The notes beneath the pieces were generated by a model. It was not told where the DNA came from and did not search any database. It saw nothing but the letters and a program-made list of their open reading frames with translations. From NCBI RefSeq assembly GCF_007666205.1, contig NZ_VDOR01000010.1, forward strand, positions 33,669-97,668: 64,000 bases of DNA, written 5' to 3'. A program made the position numbers and the translations under genes. This document shows positions 53,151 through 64,000 of the stretch, piece after piece (within the stretch, counting starts at the first letter, position 1; each line of letters begins with the position of its first letter). This stretch comes from Kocuria palustris (GTDB taxonomy: Bacteria; Actinomycetota; Actinomycetes; Actinomycetales; Micrococcaceae).

Positions 53151-55736
53151 TCATGCGCTCGCCACGAGCCCCAGCTCCGCCCCGCCGAGCAGGGCCTCGT
53201 GCTCGGGCAGCACGCGAGCCGTGCAGCCGAACGGGCCCGAGCGGTCGATCGTGAAGCTGCCCGAGAAGGCCCGGACCCCGGCCTCGGAGGACCCGGCCGG
53301 GGCGAGGTCTCGGTGCTCCCGCTCGCGCAGGTGATCGCCGTCGGCGACCCGGCCGAAGACGACCTCGACCCGGACGTCCTCCGGGCTCAGGTCCCCCAGG
53401 CGCACGCGGGCCGTGAGCTCGACGGTGTCGCCGATCTGCGGTTCGGCCTGCAGGCCGTCGAGATGCACGTGCTCGATCCCGACCTGCGGCCAGCTCTCGC
53501 GCACGCGCGCGATCCACGCGGCCGTCGAGCGCGCTCGGGAGTGGCCCGCGGCCGCGGCGGCGCGACCCGACCCGGCGGCCGGGACGTAGAGCTGCGCCAC
53601 GTAGTCCATGACCATGCGGGCCGCAGACACGCTCGGTCCCAGGTGCATCAGCGTGTGCCGGACCATCGCGAGCCACTCGTGCGGGATGCGCTCGGCCCCG
53701 TCGTCGCGGACCTCGCCGTAGAACCGCGGGGCCACGTGGTCCTCGATCAGCTCGTAGAGCGCCGCGGACTCGATCCCGTCGCGCTCCTCGCCCGGAGCTC
53801 CGTCGTCGGCGGTCGGGATCGCCCACCCGTTCCGGCCGTCGTAGAGCTCGTCCCACCAGCCGTCGAGCACGGACAGGTTCAGCCCGCCGTTGATCGCCGC
53901 CTTCATGCCGGAGGTCCCGCAGGCCTCGAGGGGCCGCAGCGGATTGTTGAGCCAGACGTCGCAGCCGGGCAGCAGGGTCCGGGCCATGGCCATGTCGTAG
54001 TTCGGCAGGAAGACGATCCGGTGGCGGACCTCGGGATCGTCCGTGAAGCGCACGAGGTCCTGGATCATGCGCTTGCCCATCTCGTTGGCAGGATGGGACT
54101 TGCCCGCCACCACGAGCTGGACCGGGCGCACGGGATCCAGCAGCAGGCGCTTGAGCCGCTGCGGATCGCGCAGCATGAGCGTGAGCCGCTTGTAGGTGGG
54201 CACCCGCCGCGCGAAGCCGATCGTGAGGATCTCCGGGTCCAGGACCGAGTCCGTCCAGCCCAGCTCGGCATCGGAGGCGCCGCGCTGCTTCCAGGACTCC
54301 CGCAGACGGCGCCGGACGTCGGCCACCAGGTCAGCGCGCAGCTGACCCCGCACGCGCCACAGCTCCTCGTCCGAGACCCCGCTGATCGCCCGCCAGCGCG
54401 ACCGCAGATCGGGCTGGCTGCAATCCACGGCCAGAGCCTCCATGCGCGGGTCGATCCAGGTCGGCACGTGCACCCCGTTGGTCACGGAGGCGATCGGGAC
54501 CTCGTCGGCGTCGAACCCGGGCCAGAGGCCGGAGAACATCTGCCGGGACACGGCCCCGTGCAGCTGAGCCACCCCGTTGGCGCGCTGGGCCAGCCGCAGG
54601 CCCATGACCGCCATGTTGAACGCCGAGCCGTCGCCGCCCTCGTAGTCCTCGGCCCCCAGCGCCAGGACGTCCTCGAGCGGGGCGGGCCCGGTCAGGCCGG
54701 TCGAGAGGAAGCGCTCGATCAGCCCGCGCTCGAAGCGGTCGATGCCGGCGGGCACAGGGGTGTGGGTCGTGAACACGGTCGAGGCGCGGACCGCGGTGAG
54801 GGCCTCGAGCCAGGACAGGCCCGAGCCGCCGTCGGTCCCCTCGCTCATCAGCTCGGCGATCCGCTCGATGCCCGCGAAGCCGGCGTGGCCCTCGTTGCAG
54901 TGGAAGACCTCGGGCTCGGGGGCGCCCGTCAGCCGGGAGAACTCCCGCAGCGCGCGGACCCCGCCCATCCCCAGCAGCAGCTCCTGCTGGAGGCGGTGCT
55001 CGCCCCCGCCGCCGTAGAGGCGGTCGGTGACCCCGCGGGCCGCCTCGTCGTTGTCCGGGACCTGGGCGTCGAGCAGCAGCAGCGGGACCCGCCCGACGTC
55101 GGCCCGCCAGATCTGCGCGCCGAGCTGCCGGCCCTCGGGCAGCGGCAGCCGGATGCGGACGGGGGTGCCGTCCGCCTCGCGCAGCAGGGTCACGGGGAGG
55201 CCCTGCGGGTCCAGGGCCGGGTAGTCCTCGAGCTGCCACCCGTCGCGCGACAGCGACTGGTCGAAGTAGCCGTTCCGGTACAGCAGGCCCACCCCGACGA
55301 CGGGCACGCCCAGGTCCGAGGCGGTCTTGAGGTGATCCCCCGCCAGGATGCCGAGACCGCCGGAGTACTGCGGCAGGACGGGGGTGATGCCGTACTCGGC
55401 GCAGAAGTAGGCGATCGAGCGCGGTCCGGAGGCGCCGTGCTCCTGCTGGTACCACCGGGGCTCGCTCAGGTACGCGTCGAGGTCGTGCTCGAGCGCCTGG
55501 ATGCGCTCCACCAGCTCGTCGTCCTGGGCGATCCGCTGGATCTCCTCGCGGGTGAGCGAGTCCAGGACCCGGACGGGATCGCCGCCGGAGGCATCCCAGG
55601 CCCCGGGGGCCAGATCGCGGAAGAGGGCCTCGGTGGGCCGGTGCCAGGACCAGCGCAGATTGGCGGACAGCCGGCTCAGCGCGCCGATCGACTCGGGGAG
55701 GGAGGTGCGGACGGTGAACGTGGTGATCGCCTTCAC
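53151..55736 (-). CDS. glgP: Alpha-glucan (glycogen/maltodextrin) phosphorylase
   Basis: An 861-residue enzyme from GTG 55736. It is the alpha-glucan phosphorylase type with an N-terminal DUF3417 region (ALSRLSANLRWSWHRPTEAL). PQYSGGLGILAGDHLKTA, EVFHCNEGHAGFAGI, FARRVPTYKRLTLMLRDP, VVAGKSHPANEMGKRMI and LEACGTSGMKAAINGGLNL, where the Lys binds PLP, are all present. It releases glucose-1-phosphate from glucan ends; in mycobacteria this class also handles maltose-1-phosphate-linked glucans. The C-terminal 130 residues form a beta-domain. An open frame reaches 55871, but the -10 hexamer at 55745 supports the GTG. It is divergent from glgE. Confidence 0.93.
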   Translation of the reverse strand: MKAITTFTVRTSLPESIGALSRLSANLRWSWHRPTEALFRDLAPGAWDASGGDPVRVLDSLTREEIQRIAQDDELVERIQALEHDLDAYLSEPRWYQQEHGASGPRSIAYFCAEYGITPVLPQYSGGLGILAGDHLKTASDLGVPVVGVGLLYRNGYFDQSLSRDGWQLEDYPALDPQGLPVTLLREADGTPVRIRLPLPEGRQLGAQIWRADVGRVPLLLLDAQVPDNDEAARGVTDRLYGGGGEHRLQQELLLGMGGVRALREFSRLTGAPEPEVFHCNEGHAGFAGIERIAELMSEGTDGGSGLSWLEALTAVRASTVFTTHTPVPAGIDRFERGLIERFLSTGLTGPAPLEDVLALGAEDYEGGDGSAFNMAVMGLRLAQRANGVAQLHGAVSRQMFSGLWPGFDADEVPIASVTNGVHVPTWIDPRMEALAVDCSQPDLRSRWRAISGVSDEELWRVRGQLRADLVADVRRRLRESWKQRGASDAELGWTDSVLDPEILTIGFARRVPTYKRLTLMLRDPQRLKRLLLDPVRPVQLVVAGKSHPANEMGKRMIQDLVRFTDDPEVRHRIVFLPNYDMAMARTLLPGCDVWLNNPLRPLEACGTSGMKAAINGGLNLSVLDGWWDELYDGRNGWAIPTADDGAPGEERDGIESAALYELIEDHVAPRFYGEVRDDGAERIPHEWLAMVRHTLMHLGPSVSAARMVMDYVAQLYVPAAGSGRAAAAAGHSRARSTAAWIARVRESWPQVGIEHVHLDGLQAEPQIGDTVELTARVRLGDLSPEDVRVEVVFGRVADGDHLREREHRDLAPAGSSEAGVRAFSGSFTIDRSGPFGCTARVLPEHEALLGGAELGLVASA

Positions 55737-55744
55737 ACTCGGCC

Positions 55745-55750
55745 AGCCTA
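55745..55750 (-). promoter_or_regulatory. -10 hexamer TAGGCT for glgP
   Basis: Minus-strand TAGGCT with an 8-base gap to GTG 55736. The 137 bases between it and the glgE -10 form the divergent control region of the glucan island. Confidence 0.45.
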
Positions 55751-55887
55751 GCCGCGGTCGCCGGTTCCGACGAGACCCCCACGGCGGGGCGGGGCAGTTC
55801 GCCCGCCCGCCGGGGCGCCGAGCGATCACGGTCCGGCTCCCGGGCGAATTCCGGATGACGTGGTTCACCATGGGGCGCCGGACTGGC

Positions 55888-55893
55888 TACGGT
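55888..55893 (+). promoter_or_regulatory. -10 hexamer TACGGT for glgE
   Basis: TACGGT ends 6 bases before GTG 55900; leaderless. Confidence 0.45.
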
Positions 55894-55899
55894 GTGGGG

Positions 55900-58020
<2,121 letters not shown>

Positions 58021-58126
58021 CCCGGGCCCCCTCGGAAGCGAGATCGCAGCCGAGGACCGCCGCATCGCCGGCCGGGCGCCCGCTTCGGGCACCCGGCCGC
58101 AGACAGCATCAGGAGACACCCCGCAC

Positions 58127-59902
58127 GTGAATGCCATGAACCCGACCAGCTTCGGCGTCAACGCCCCCGGGATCTCCCACGATCCCGACTGGTTCCGCAA
58201 GGCGGTCTTCTACGAGGTCCTCGTCCGCGCGTTCTCGGACGCCAACGGCGACGGGTCGGGTGACTTCTCCGGGCTCATCGAGCGGCTGGACTACCTCCAG
58301 TGGCTGGGCATCGACTGCCTGTGGATCCCGCCGTTCTACGAGTCGCCGCTGCGCGACGGCGGGTACGACATCTCGGACTACTACTCGGTGCTCGACGAGT
58401 TCGGGACGGTCTCGGACTTCAAGCGGCTCGTCGCCGAGGCCCACGCCCGGGGCCTGCGTGTCATCACGGACCTGCCGCTGAACCACACCTCGGACCAGCA
58501 CGAGTGGTTCCAGGCCTCCCGCGAGGATCCCGACGGCCCTTACGGCGACTTCTACGTCTGGTCGGACACGGACGAGCTCTACTCGGACGCCCGCATCATC
58601 TTCGTGGACACCGAGGAGTCGAACTGGACCTTCGACCCGGTGCGCCGGCAGTTCTTCTGGCACCGGTTCTTCTCGCATCAGCCCGACCTCAACTTCGAGA
58701 ACCCCGAGGTCGTCGAGGCGGTCCACGACGTCGTGCGGTTCTGGCTCGAGATGGGCATCGACGGCTTCCGGGCGGATGCGATCCCGTACCTGGTCGAGGA
58801 GGAGGGGACGAACTGCGAGAACCTCCCGGGAACGCACGAGTTCCTGGTGGGCCTGCGCGAGATGGTCGACCGGGAGTTCCCCGGCCGCGTGATCATCGCG
58901 GAGGCCAATCAGCCGCCGGAGGAGGTCGTGGAGTACTTCGGCTCCGACGAGGCGCCCGAGTGCCACATGTGCTTCCACTTCCCGATCATGCCGCGGATCT
59001 TCTACGCGCTGCGCGACCAGCGGGCCCAGCCGCTGATCGACACGATGGCGGGCACCCCGCGGATCCCCGAGGGCACGCAGTGGGGCACCTTCCTGCGCAA
59101 CCACGACGAGCTCACCCTCGAGATGGTCACCCCCGAGGAGCGCCAGGCCATGCTCGGCTGGTACGCACCGGACCCGCGCATGCGCGCGAACGTGGGCATC
59201 CGCCGCCGGCTGGCCCCGCTGCTGGACAACTCGCGGGCGGAGATCGAGCTGATCCACGCCCTGCTGCTGGCGCTGCCGGGCAGCCCGTTCCTGTACTACG
59301 GGGACGAGATCGGCATGGGCGACAACATCTGGCTCGACGACCGCGACGCCTCCCGCACGCCGATGCAGTGGACCCCGGACCGCAATGCGGGCTTCTCGGA
59401 GGCGGATCCGGGCAAGCTGTACCTGCCGGTGATCCAGTCGCTGGTCCACCACTACACGCAGACGAACGTCGAGGCGCAGCTGGCCTCCTCGTCCTCGCTG
59501 CTGCACTGGCTGCGCCGGATGCTGCTCGTGCGCCGGGAGCACCCGGCCTTCGGCATGGGCGAGTTCCGCTCGGTGGACTCCGGCCACGAGGCGGTGTTCG
59601 CCTTCGTGCGCGAGTTCGATCCGCGCGACGAGCGCCACGAGGACCAGGCCGAATCGCTGCTGTGCATCTTCAACCTGTCCCACACGCCGGCCGCGAGCAC
59701 GATCGACCTGCCGGAGTACGCCGGGCGCGGCCTGCGCGAGATCTTCGGCGGGGAGCCGTTCGGCGAGGTCGGCTCCGACGGCGCCTACCGGGTGACCCTC
59801 GGCTCGCAGGACTTCTTCTGGCTGCGCCTGCGCGCCGCGCCGGACGCCTCGGGGGCTCAGCCGGCCACCCGCGCCATGCCGGTGATCACGTCCCTGGGCT
59901 GA
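58127..59902 (+). CDS. treS: Trehalose synthase (maltose alpha-D-glucosyltransferase)
   Basis: A 591-residue GH13 enzyme from GTG 58127; AGGAG lies 11 bases upstream, too far from the in-frame ATG at 58136. Motifs: [52 protein letters not shown] (nucleophile), [18 protein letters not shown] (acid), [13 protein letters not shown] and [15 protein letters not shown]. It interconverts maltose and trehalose. There is no fused maltokinase domain here, as that kinase is fused to GlgB in the next gene. It supplies maltose for phosphorylation and polymerisation by GlgE. Confidence 0.95.
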   Translation: MNAMNPTSFGVNAPGISHDPDWFRKAVFYEVLVRAFSDANGDGSGDFSGLIERLDYLQWLGIDCLWIPPFYESPLRDGGYDISDYYSVLDEFGTVSDFKRLVAEAHARGLRVITDLPLNHTSDQHEWFQASREDPDGPYGDFYVWSDTDELYSDARIIFVDTEESNWTFDPVRRQFFWHRFFSHQPDLNFENPEVVEAVHDVVRFWLEMGIDGFRADAIPYLVEEEGTNCENLPGTHEFLVGLREMVDREFPGRVIIAEANQPPEEVVEYFGSDEAPECHMCFHFPIMPRIFYALRDQRAQPLIDTMAGTPRIPEGTQWGTFLRNHDELTLEMVTPEERQAMLGWYAPDPRMRANVGIRRRLAPLLDNSRAEIELIHALLLALPGSPFLYYGDEIGMGDNIWLDDRDASRTPMQWTPDRNAGFSEADPGKLYLPVIQSLVHHYTQTNVEAQLASSSSLLHWLRRMLLVRREHPAFGMGEFRSVDSGHEAVFAFVREFDPRDERHEDQAESLLCIFNLSHTPAASTIDLPEYAGRGLREIFGGEPFGEVGSDGAYRVTLGSQDFFWLRLRAAPDASGAQPATRAMPVITSLG

Positions 59903-59954
59903 TCGGCCCCGCCGCGCGGCCCTCGCATCGCCCATCACCTCACAGGAGCCTGAC

Positions 59955-62900
59955 ATGCCCGCCGAAGCACCGTCGTCGCAGAACGCGCACAGCCTCGAGG
60001 AGGTGCTGCGCGCCTGGCTGCCGTCGCGCCGCTGGTTCCCCTTCGAGGGCGACCCCCGGCAGCTCGACGTGGAGACCGTCGCGGTCATCCCGCTGCCGGA
60101 CGCCGCGGCCGATGCCCGCGGGGGAGAGGGGATCGCGTTCCATCTGCTGCGCGCCGGCGCGGGCGGGGACCGGCGAATCGTCCAGGTGCCCCTGGAGATC
60201 TCCCGGGATCCCCTGGAGGGCTCGATCGGCTCGTTCGAGGCCCAGGACGGCACGCGGCACGTCCGCGAGGCCGTCGACCGGCCCGCCTTCCTGGACGCGG
60301 TCCTGGGCCTGCTCGCCCGCGGCACGACCGTCGAGGGCGAGCAGGCCTCGCTCGAGGGCGATTCCAACGACGCTCTGACCCCTGTCTCCCGCGTGCGCAC
60401 GGCGGATCAGGTGCAGGTGATCGCCGGCGAGCAGTCGAACACCTCCGTGGTCCTGCGCCCCACGGAGCCGGGGGAGGACGCCCTGATCCTCAAGCTCTTC
60501 CGCGTCCTCGGAGAGGGCGCGAATCCCGACGTCGAGGTCGGGCGCGAGCTCACCGATCTCGGCTGCTCGGTCGTGGCGCGCACGTGGGGCTGGGCCGATG
60601 TGCGATGGCCCGAGGCGGCTGCCGGCGGCGACGGCCGCGAGGCCTCCGGGCACGCCCTCGTGGCGGCGGAGTTCGTCGACGGCGCCTCCGACGCCTGGCG
60701 CACGGCCGTCGATGCGGCGGCCGAGGGACGCTCGTTCGCCGCTGAGGCGCGCGAGCTCGGCCGTGCCACGGCGCGCATGCATCGCGATCTCGCCAGCGCG
60801 TTCGGCGTCGAGGAGCCCGACGGGCCGCGGCGGCGCGAGGTCCTGGAGGGACTGGCCGGGCGCATCGACTGGGCGCGACGGGAGATCGGCGATCGCCTGG
60901 GCGAGCGCGCGGACGAGCTGGACGGCGTGCTCTCCGCGGCCCGAGCCGTGCAGGAGCTGCCCGACCTGCAGCGCATCCACGGCGACTACCACCTGGGGCA
61001 GGTCCTGCGGGGCCCCGACGGCGCCTACCGGATCCTCGACTTCGAGGGCGAGCCGCTGCGCGAGATCTCCGAGCGCAGCGCCGCCGATCTGCCCCTGCGC
61101 GATGTCGTGGGCATGCTGCGCTCGCTCGACTACGCCGCCGCCTTCGGAGCCCGCGAATCCGGCGGGGACACGGCGCAGTGGGGCGAGGAGGCCGCCGCCG
61201 CCTTCCTCGAGGGCTGGACGGCCGTGGCCCACGTGCTCGTGGATCGCGCGGATCCGGTGTTCCGCGCCCTGTGGCTCGACAAGGCCATGTACGAGGTCGT
61301 CTACGAGGCGCGCAACCGGCCGGACTGGATCGACGTCCCGCTCGCGGCGGTGCAGCGGGCGCTCGGCGCGCCGGGCGGAGCCCCGGTCGCCCCCGGCAGC
61401 GCGACGGACGACCGCTCGGGAGACGCGGACGGAGCCCCTGCCCGAACCGGGGCCGGAGCCGTCGCCGGGACCGGCCGCTCCGGGGCTCCCGACCCGTCGG
61501 GACCGGATGCCGCGGCCGCGGGCGTACCCTCGCAGTACGAGCACGACGAGGCCCTCGGCGAGGCCGCCGGGTCCACCCAGGAGACCCCCGACGCCGGCCT
61601 CGAGCCGGCGGGCGCGGGCGAGACCATCGGAAGCGAGAACCACGTGTCCCACAGCATCTCCGAAGACGTCCTCGCGGCCGTCGCGGAAGGCCGCTACTAC
61701 GACCCCCACTCGGTGCTGGGCGCCCATCCGCAGGACGACGGCTCGATCCTCGTGCGCAGCCTGCGCCGCTTCGCGCAGAAGGTCGAGGCGGTCACCGGGG
61801 ACGGCTCCGTGCACCTGCTCAGCCACGAATGGGGCGGGATCTTCACCGGCCGCATCCCGGCCGCCCCCGACGGAGGGATCCCCGACTACCGCCTCCGCGT
61901 GACCTGGGACGGCGGGAGCGCGGTCGAGATGGACGACCCGTACCGCTACGCCCCGACCGTCGGCGAGATGGACCTGCACCTGATCGGCGAGGGCCGCCAC
62001 GAGGATCTGTGGCGGGCCCTGGGAGCGCACGTGCGCCGCTGGCCCTCGAGCTTCGGCGAGATCCACGGCACGAGCTTCGCCGTGTGGGCCCCGAACGCCC
62101 GGGCCGTGCGCGTGATCGGCGACTTCAACGGCTGGGACGGCACCGAGCACGCCATGCGCTCCCTCGGCCGCAGCGGCGTCTGGGAGCTGTTCGTCCCGGG
62201 CCCCGGCCACGGCACGACCTACAAGTTCCGCATCATGGGACCGGACGGGCAGTGGAAGGACAAGGCCGATCCGATGGCCCGTTGGGCCGAGGTCCCGCCC
62301 ATGACGGGCTCGCGGGTGCTCGAGAGCGGCTACCGCTTCGGCGACGACGAGTGGATGGCCCGTCGGGCGCAGACCGACCCCCACAACAGCCCCATGAGCG
62401 TGTACGAGCTGCACCTCGGCTCGTGGCGCCAGGGCCTGAGCTATCGCGACCTGGCCACGGAGCTCGTGGACTACGTCACCGCGCACGGCTTCACGCACGT
62501 CGAGCTGATGCCGGTCGCCGAGCATCCCTTCGGCGGGTCGTGGGGCTACCAGGTCACCGGCTACTACGCCCCGACCTCCCGCTACGGGGAGCCGGACGAC
62601 TTCAAGCACCTGGTCGATGCGCTGCACCAGGCAGGCATCGGCGTGCTCGTCGACTGGGTCCCCGGGCACTTCCCGAAGGACGACTTCGCGCTGGCGCGCT
62701 TCGACGGCGCTCCGCTCTACGAGCACCCCGATCCCCGTCGCGGCGAGCACAAGGACTGGGGCACCCTGATCTTCGACTACGGACGCGCCGAGGTCCGCAA
62801 CTTCCTCGTGGCCAACGCCCTGTACTGGCTCGAGGAGTTCCACGTGGACGGCCTGCGGGTCGACGCCGTCGCGTCGATGCTCTACCTGGACTACTCCCGC

Positions 62901-63824
62901 GAGCACGGGGAGTGGGAGCCGAATCAGCACGGCGGCCGCGAGAACCTCGAGGCGATCGCGTTCCTGCAGGAGGCCACCGCCACCGCGTACCGGCGCAGCC
63001 CCGGGACGGTCATGATCGCCGAGGAGTCCACGGCGTTCCCGGGCGTCACCCGCCCGACGGATGCCGACGGCCTGGGCTTCGGGATCAAGTGGAACATGGG
63101 CTGGATGCACGACTCGCTCGAGTACATGAGCGAGGACCCGATGTACCGCGGCTACCACCACGGCAAGCTGACGTTCTCGATGGTCTACGCGTACTCGGAG
63201 AGCTTCATCCTCCCCATCTCGCACGACGAGGTCGTCTACGGCAAGGGCTCCCTGCTGCGCAAGATGCCGGGGGACCGCTGGAAGCAGCTCGCGAACGTGC
63301 GCGCCTACCTCTCGTACATGTGGGCGCACCCCGGCAAGCAGCTGATCTTCATGGGCACCGAGTTCGCCCAGGACGCGGAGTGGGACAACGACAAGAGCCT
63401 GGACTGGTGGCTGGCGGAGACCGAGCCGCACCAGGGGATCCAGCGCCTGGTCGCGGAGCTCAACGCGATCTACCGGCGGACCCCGGCCCTGTGGGCGCAG
63501 GACAACATCCCGGAGGGCTTCACCTGGCTGGACGCCAACGACAGCCAGGGCAGCACCATGTCGTTCGTGCGCTGGGACGCCAAGGGACGGCCGCTGGTCT
63601 GCGCGGTGAACTTCGCGGGCGCCCCGCACCTGGGGTTCCGGCTGCCCCTGCCCCGCGGGGGGCAGTGGGACGAGGTCCTGAACTCCGACGACGAGCGCTT
63701 CGGCGGCTCCGGGGTCGTCAACGGCTCCGCGAGCGCGGTCGACGAGCCCCGGTACGCGCAGCCCGCTCACGCCGTGGTCGACCTGCCGCCGCTCGGCGCG
63801 GTGTGGCTGCAGCCGAGGGACTGA
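59955..63824 (+). CDS. glgB: Maltokinase-GlgB fusion (maltokinase plus 1,4-alpha-glucan branching enzyme)
   Basis: A 1289-residue two-enzyme protein from ATG 59955, after AGGAG. Residues about 15-475 are a maltokinase (Pep2/Mak): [38 protein letters not shown], then [19 protein letters not shown] and [11 protein letters not shown], the kinase catalytic and metal motifs. Residues about 480-563 are a Gly/Ala/Pro/Asp-rich linker. Residues about 564-1289 are Glg[37 protein letters not shown] (CBM48), [38 protein letters not shown] (nucleophile Asp near 970), [12 protein letters not shown] and [16 protein letters not shown]. The fusion would phosphorylate maltose from TreS to M1P, used by GlgE, and branch the product. 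A GTG at 61644 could allow separate GlgB. Confidence 0.94.
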   Translation: MPAEAPSSQNAHSLEEVLRAWLPSRRWFPFEGDPRQLDVETVAVIPLPDAAADARGGEGIAFHLLRAGAGGDRRIVQVPLEISRDPLEGSIGSFEAQDGTRHVREAVDRPAFLDAVLGLLARGTTVEGEQASLEGDSNDALTPVSRVRTADQVQVIAGEQSNTSVVLRPTEPGEDALILKLFRVLGEGANPDVEVGRELTDLGCSVVARTWGWADVRWPEAAAGGDGREASGHALVAAEFVDGASDAWRTAVDAAAEGRSFAAEARELGRATARMHRDLASAFGVEEPDGPRRREVLEGLAGRIDWARREIGDRLGERADELDGVLSAARAVQELPDLQRIHGDYHLGQVLRGPDGAYRILDFEGEPLREISERSAADLPLRDVVGMLRSLDYAAAFGARESGGDTAQWGEEAAAAFLEGWTAVAHVLVDRADPVFRALWLDKAMYEVVYEARNRPDWIDVPLAAVQRALGAPGGAPVAPGSATDDRSGDADGAPARTGAGAVAGTGRSGAPDPSGPDAAAAGVPSQYEHDEALGEAAGSTQETPDAGLEPAGAGETIGSENHVSHSISEDVLAAVAEGRYYDPHSVLGAHPQDDGSILVRSLRRFAQKVEAVTGDGSVHLLSHEWGGIFTGRIPAAPDGGIPDYRLRVTWDGGSAVEMDDPYRYAPTVGEMDLHLIGEGRHEDLWRALGAHVRRWPSSFGEIHGTSFAVWAPNARAVRVIGDFNGWDGTEHAMRSLGRSGVWELFVPGPGHGTTYKFRIMGPDGQWKDKADPMARWAEVPPMTGSRVLESGYRFGDDEWMARRAQTDPHNSPMSVYELHLGSWRQGLSYRDLATELVDYVTAHGFTHVELMPVAEHPFGGSWGYQVTGYYAPTSRYGEPDDFKHLVDALHQAGIGVLVDWVPGHFPKDDFALARFDGAPLYEHPDPRRGEHKDWGTLIFDYGRAEVRNFLVANALYWLEEFHVDGLRVDAVASMLYLDYSREHGEWEPNQHGGRENLEAIAFLQEATATAYRRSPGTVMIAEESTAFPGVTRPTDADGLGFGIKWNMGWMHDSLEYMSEDPMYRGYHHGKLTFSMVYAYSESFILPISHDEVVYGKGSLLRKMPGDRWKQLANVRAYLSYMWAHPGKQLIFMGTEFAQDAEWDNDKSLDWWLAETEPHQGIQRLVAELNAIYRRTPALWAQDNIPEGFTWLDANDSQGSTMSFVRWDAKGRPLVCAVNFAGAPHLGFRLPLPRGGQWDEVLNSDDERFGGSGVVNGSASAVDEPRYAQPAHAVVDLPPLGAVWLQPRD

Positions 63825-63875
63825 GGTCCCGCGCCGGCCCGTCGGACGGTTCCGGGCAGCGGAGGACGCCCCGCT

Positions 63876-63914
63876 GAGGGGCCCGCACGCGCGTCAGCGC
63901 GGTGCGGGCCCCTC
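63876..63914 (+). terminator. Terminator after the glucan island
   Basis: A 13-bp perfect stem (63876-63888 with 63902-63914) whose loop can extend pairing with GCGC/GCGC; GCGTTT follows. It begins 52 bases after the fusion gene's stop. Confidence 0.75.
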
Positions 63915-63918
63915 GCGT

Positions 63919-63947
63919 TTGCGCGAGGCCCGCAGCCTGTGTAGTGT
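63919..63947 (+). promoter_or_regulatory. Promoter reading out of the window (TTGCGC, 17-base spacer, TAGTGT)
   Basis: Immediately after the terminator a -35-like TTGCGC (63919-63924) and -10-like TAGTGT (63942-63947) are 17 bases apart. The last 50 bases include a small stem (GCCGGT...ACCGGC) and no start codon with a ribosome binding site; the target gene lies beyond the edge. Confidence 0.45.
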
Positions 63948-64000
63948 TCTTCTTCGTCGCCGCGAGCGGTCGGCCGGTTCGAGGACCGGCGGTCGTGTGG

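Noticed and set aside
59940..63770. Minus-strand frame of about 1276 codons opposite the maltokinase-GlgB fusion
   Set aside because: Low-complexity shadow; the plus strand carries two recognisable enzymes.

Overview
The window is about 70% or more G+C, uses GTG freely as a start codon, and carries a typical actinobacterial core order: divergent phoU / senX3-regX3, then lpqE / carD-ispD-ispF-cysS-rlmB. Together with tmk-holB-lipoprotein peptidase-tRNA-Thr this points to a member of the order Micrococcales, probably Micrococcaceae (Kocuria-like is a guess). No phage, IS or integrase genes and no CRISPR array were seen; the stretch reads as chromosomal backbone with some variable gene pairs.

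Layout. 0-9.4 kb: a cut-off prolyl oligopeptidase, a large FAD/NAD(P)-binding protein, and two secreted nucleic-acid-degrading enzymes (an ExeM/NucH-type nuclease and an SLH-anchored 5'-nucleotidase). 9.4-14.8 kb: two tandem paralogous amino-acid permeases, an Lrp/AsnC regulator and ornithine cyclodeaminase, apparently one amino-acid uptake and catabolism unit with a shared operator-like sequence. 14.8-23.5 kb: small membrane and VOC proteins, then a sulfur and acetate block (metY with a translationally coupled CoA-binding protein, an acetyl-CoA synthetase, a DszA-like flavin monooxygenase behind a SAM-IV-type riboswitch) and a MHS-type transporter behind a TPP riboswitch. 23.7-27.4 kb: an HGSNAT-like membrane protein, a double-hotdog thioesterase, tRNA-Ser(TGA) and a quinone oxidoreductase. 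27.4-30.6 kb: cstA-ybdD, bracketed by two copies of a mirror-symmetric 3+3 repeat array. 30.6-35.4 kb: a NarL-type two-component system divergent from a small ABC exporter, with two palindromes between them. 35.4-42.7 kb: tRNA-Thr(CGT), a HAD hydrolase, peptidase, holB, tmk, a transsulfuration enzyme, a DUF2516 protein and phosphoglycerate mutase. 42.8-50.9 kb: phosphate regulation (phoU, senX3-regX3) and the carD-ispDF-cysS-rlmB block. 50.9-63.8 kb: an alpha-glucan island (glgX, glgP, glgE, treS and a maltokinase-GlgB fusion).

How the parts fit. The glucan island holds the TreS-Mak-GlgE-GlgB route (trehalose to maltose to maltose-1-phosphate to linear then branched glucan) plus both degrading enzymes, with glgP transcribed divergently from glgE. 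The two secreted hydrolases would turn extracellular DNA or RNA into nucleosides and phosphate. The two riboswitches assign roles to otherwise generic proteins: sulfur scavenging for the monooxygenase, and thiamine or precursor transport for the MFS protein. Many genes have a TANNNT hexamer ending 6-8 bases before the start codon and no Shine-Dalgarno, so leaderless transcripts look common here.
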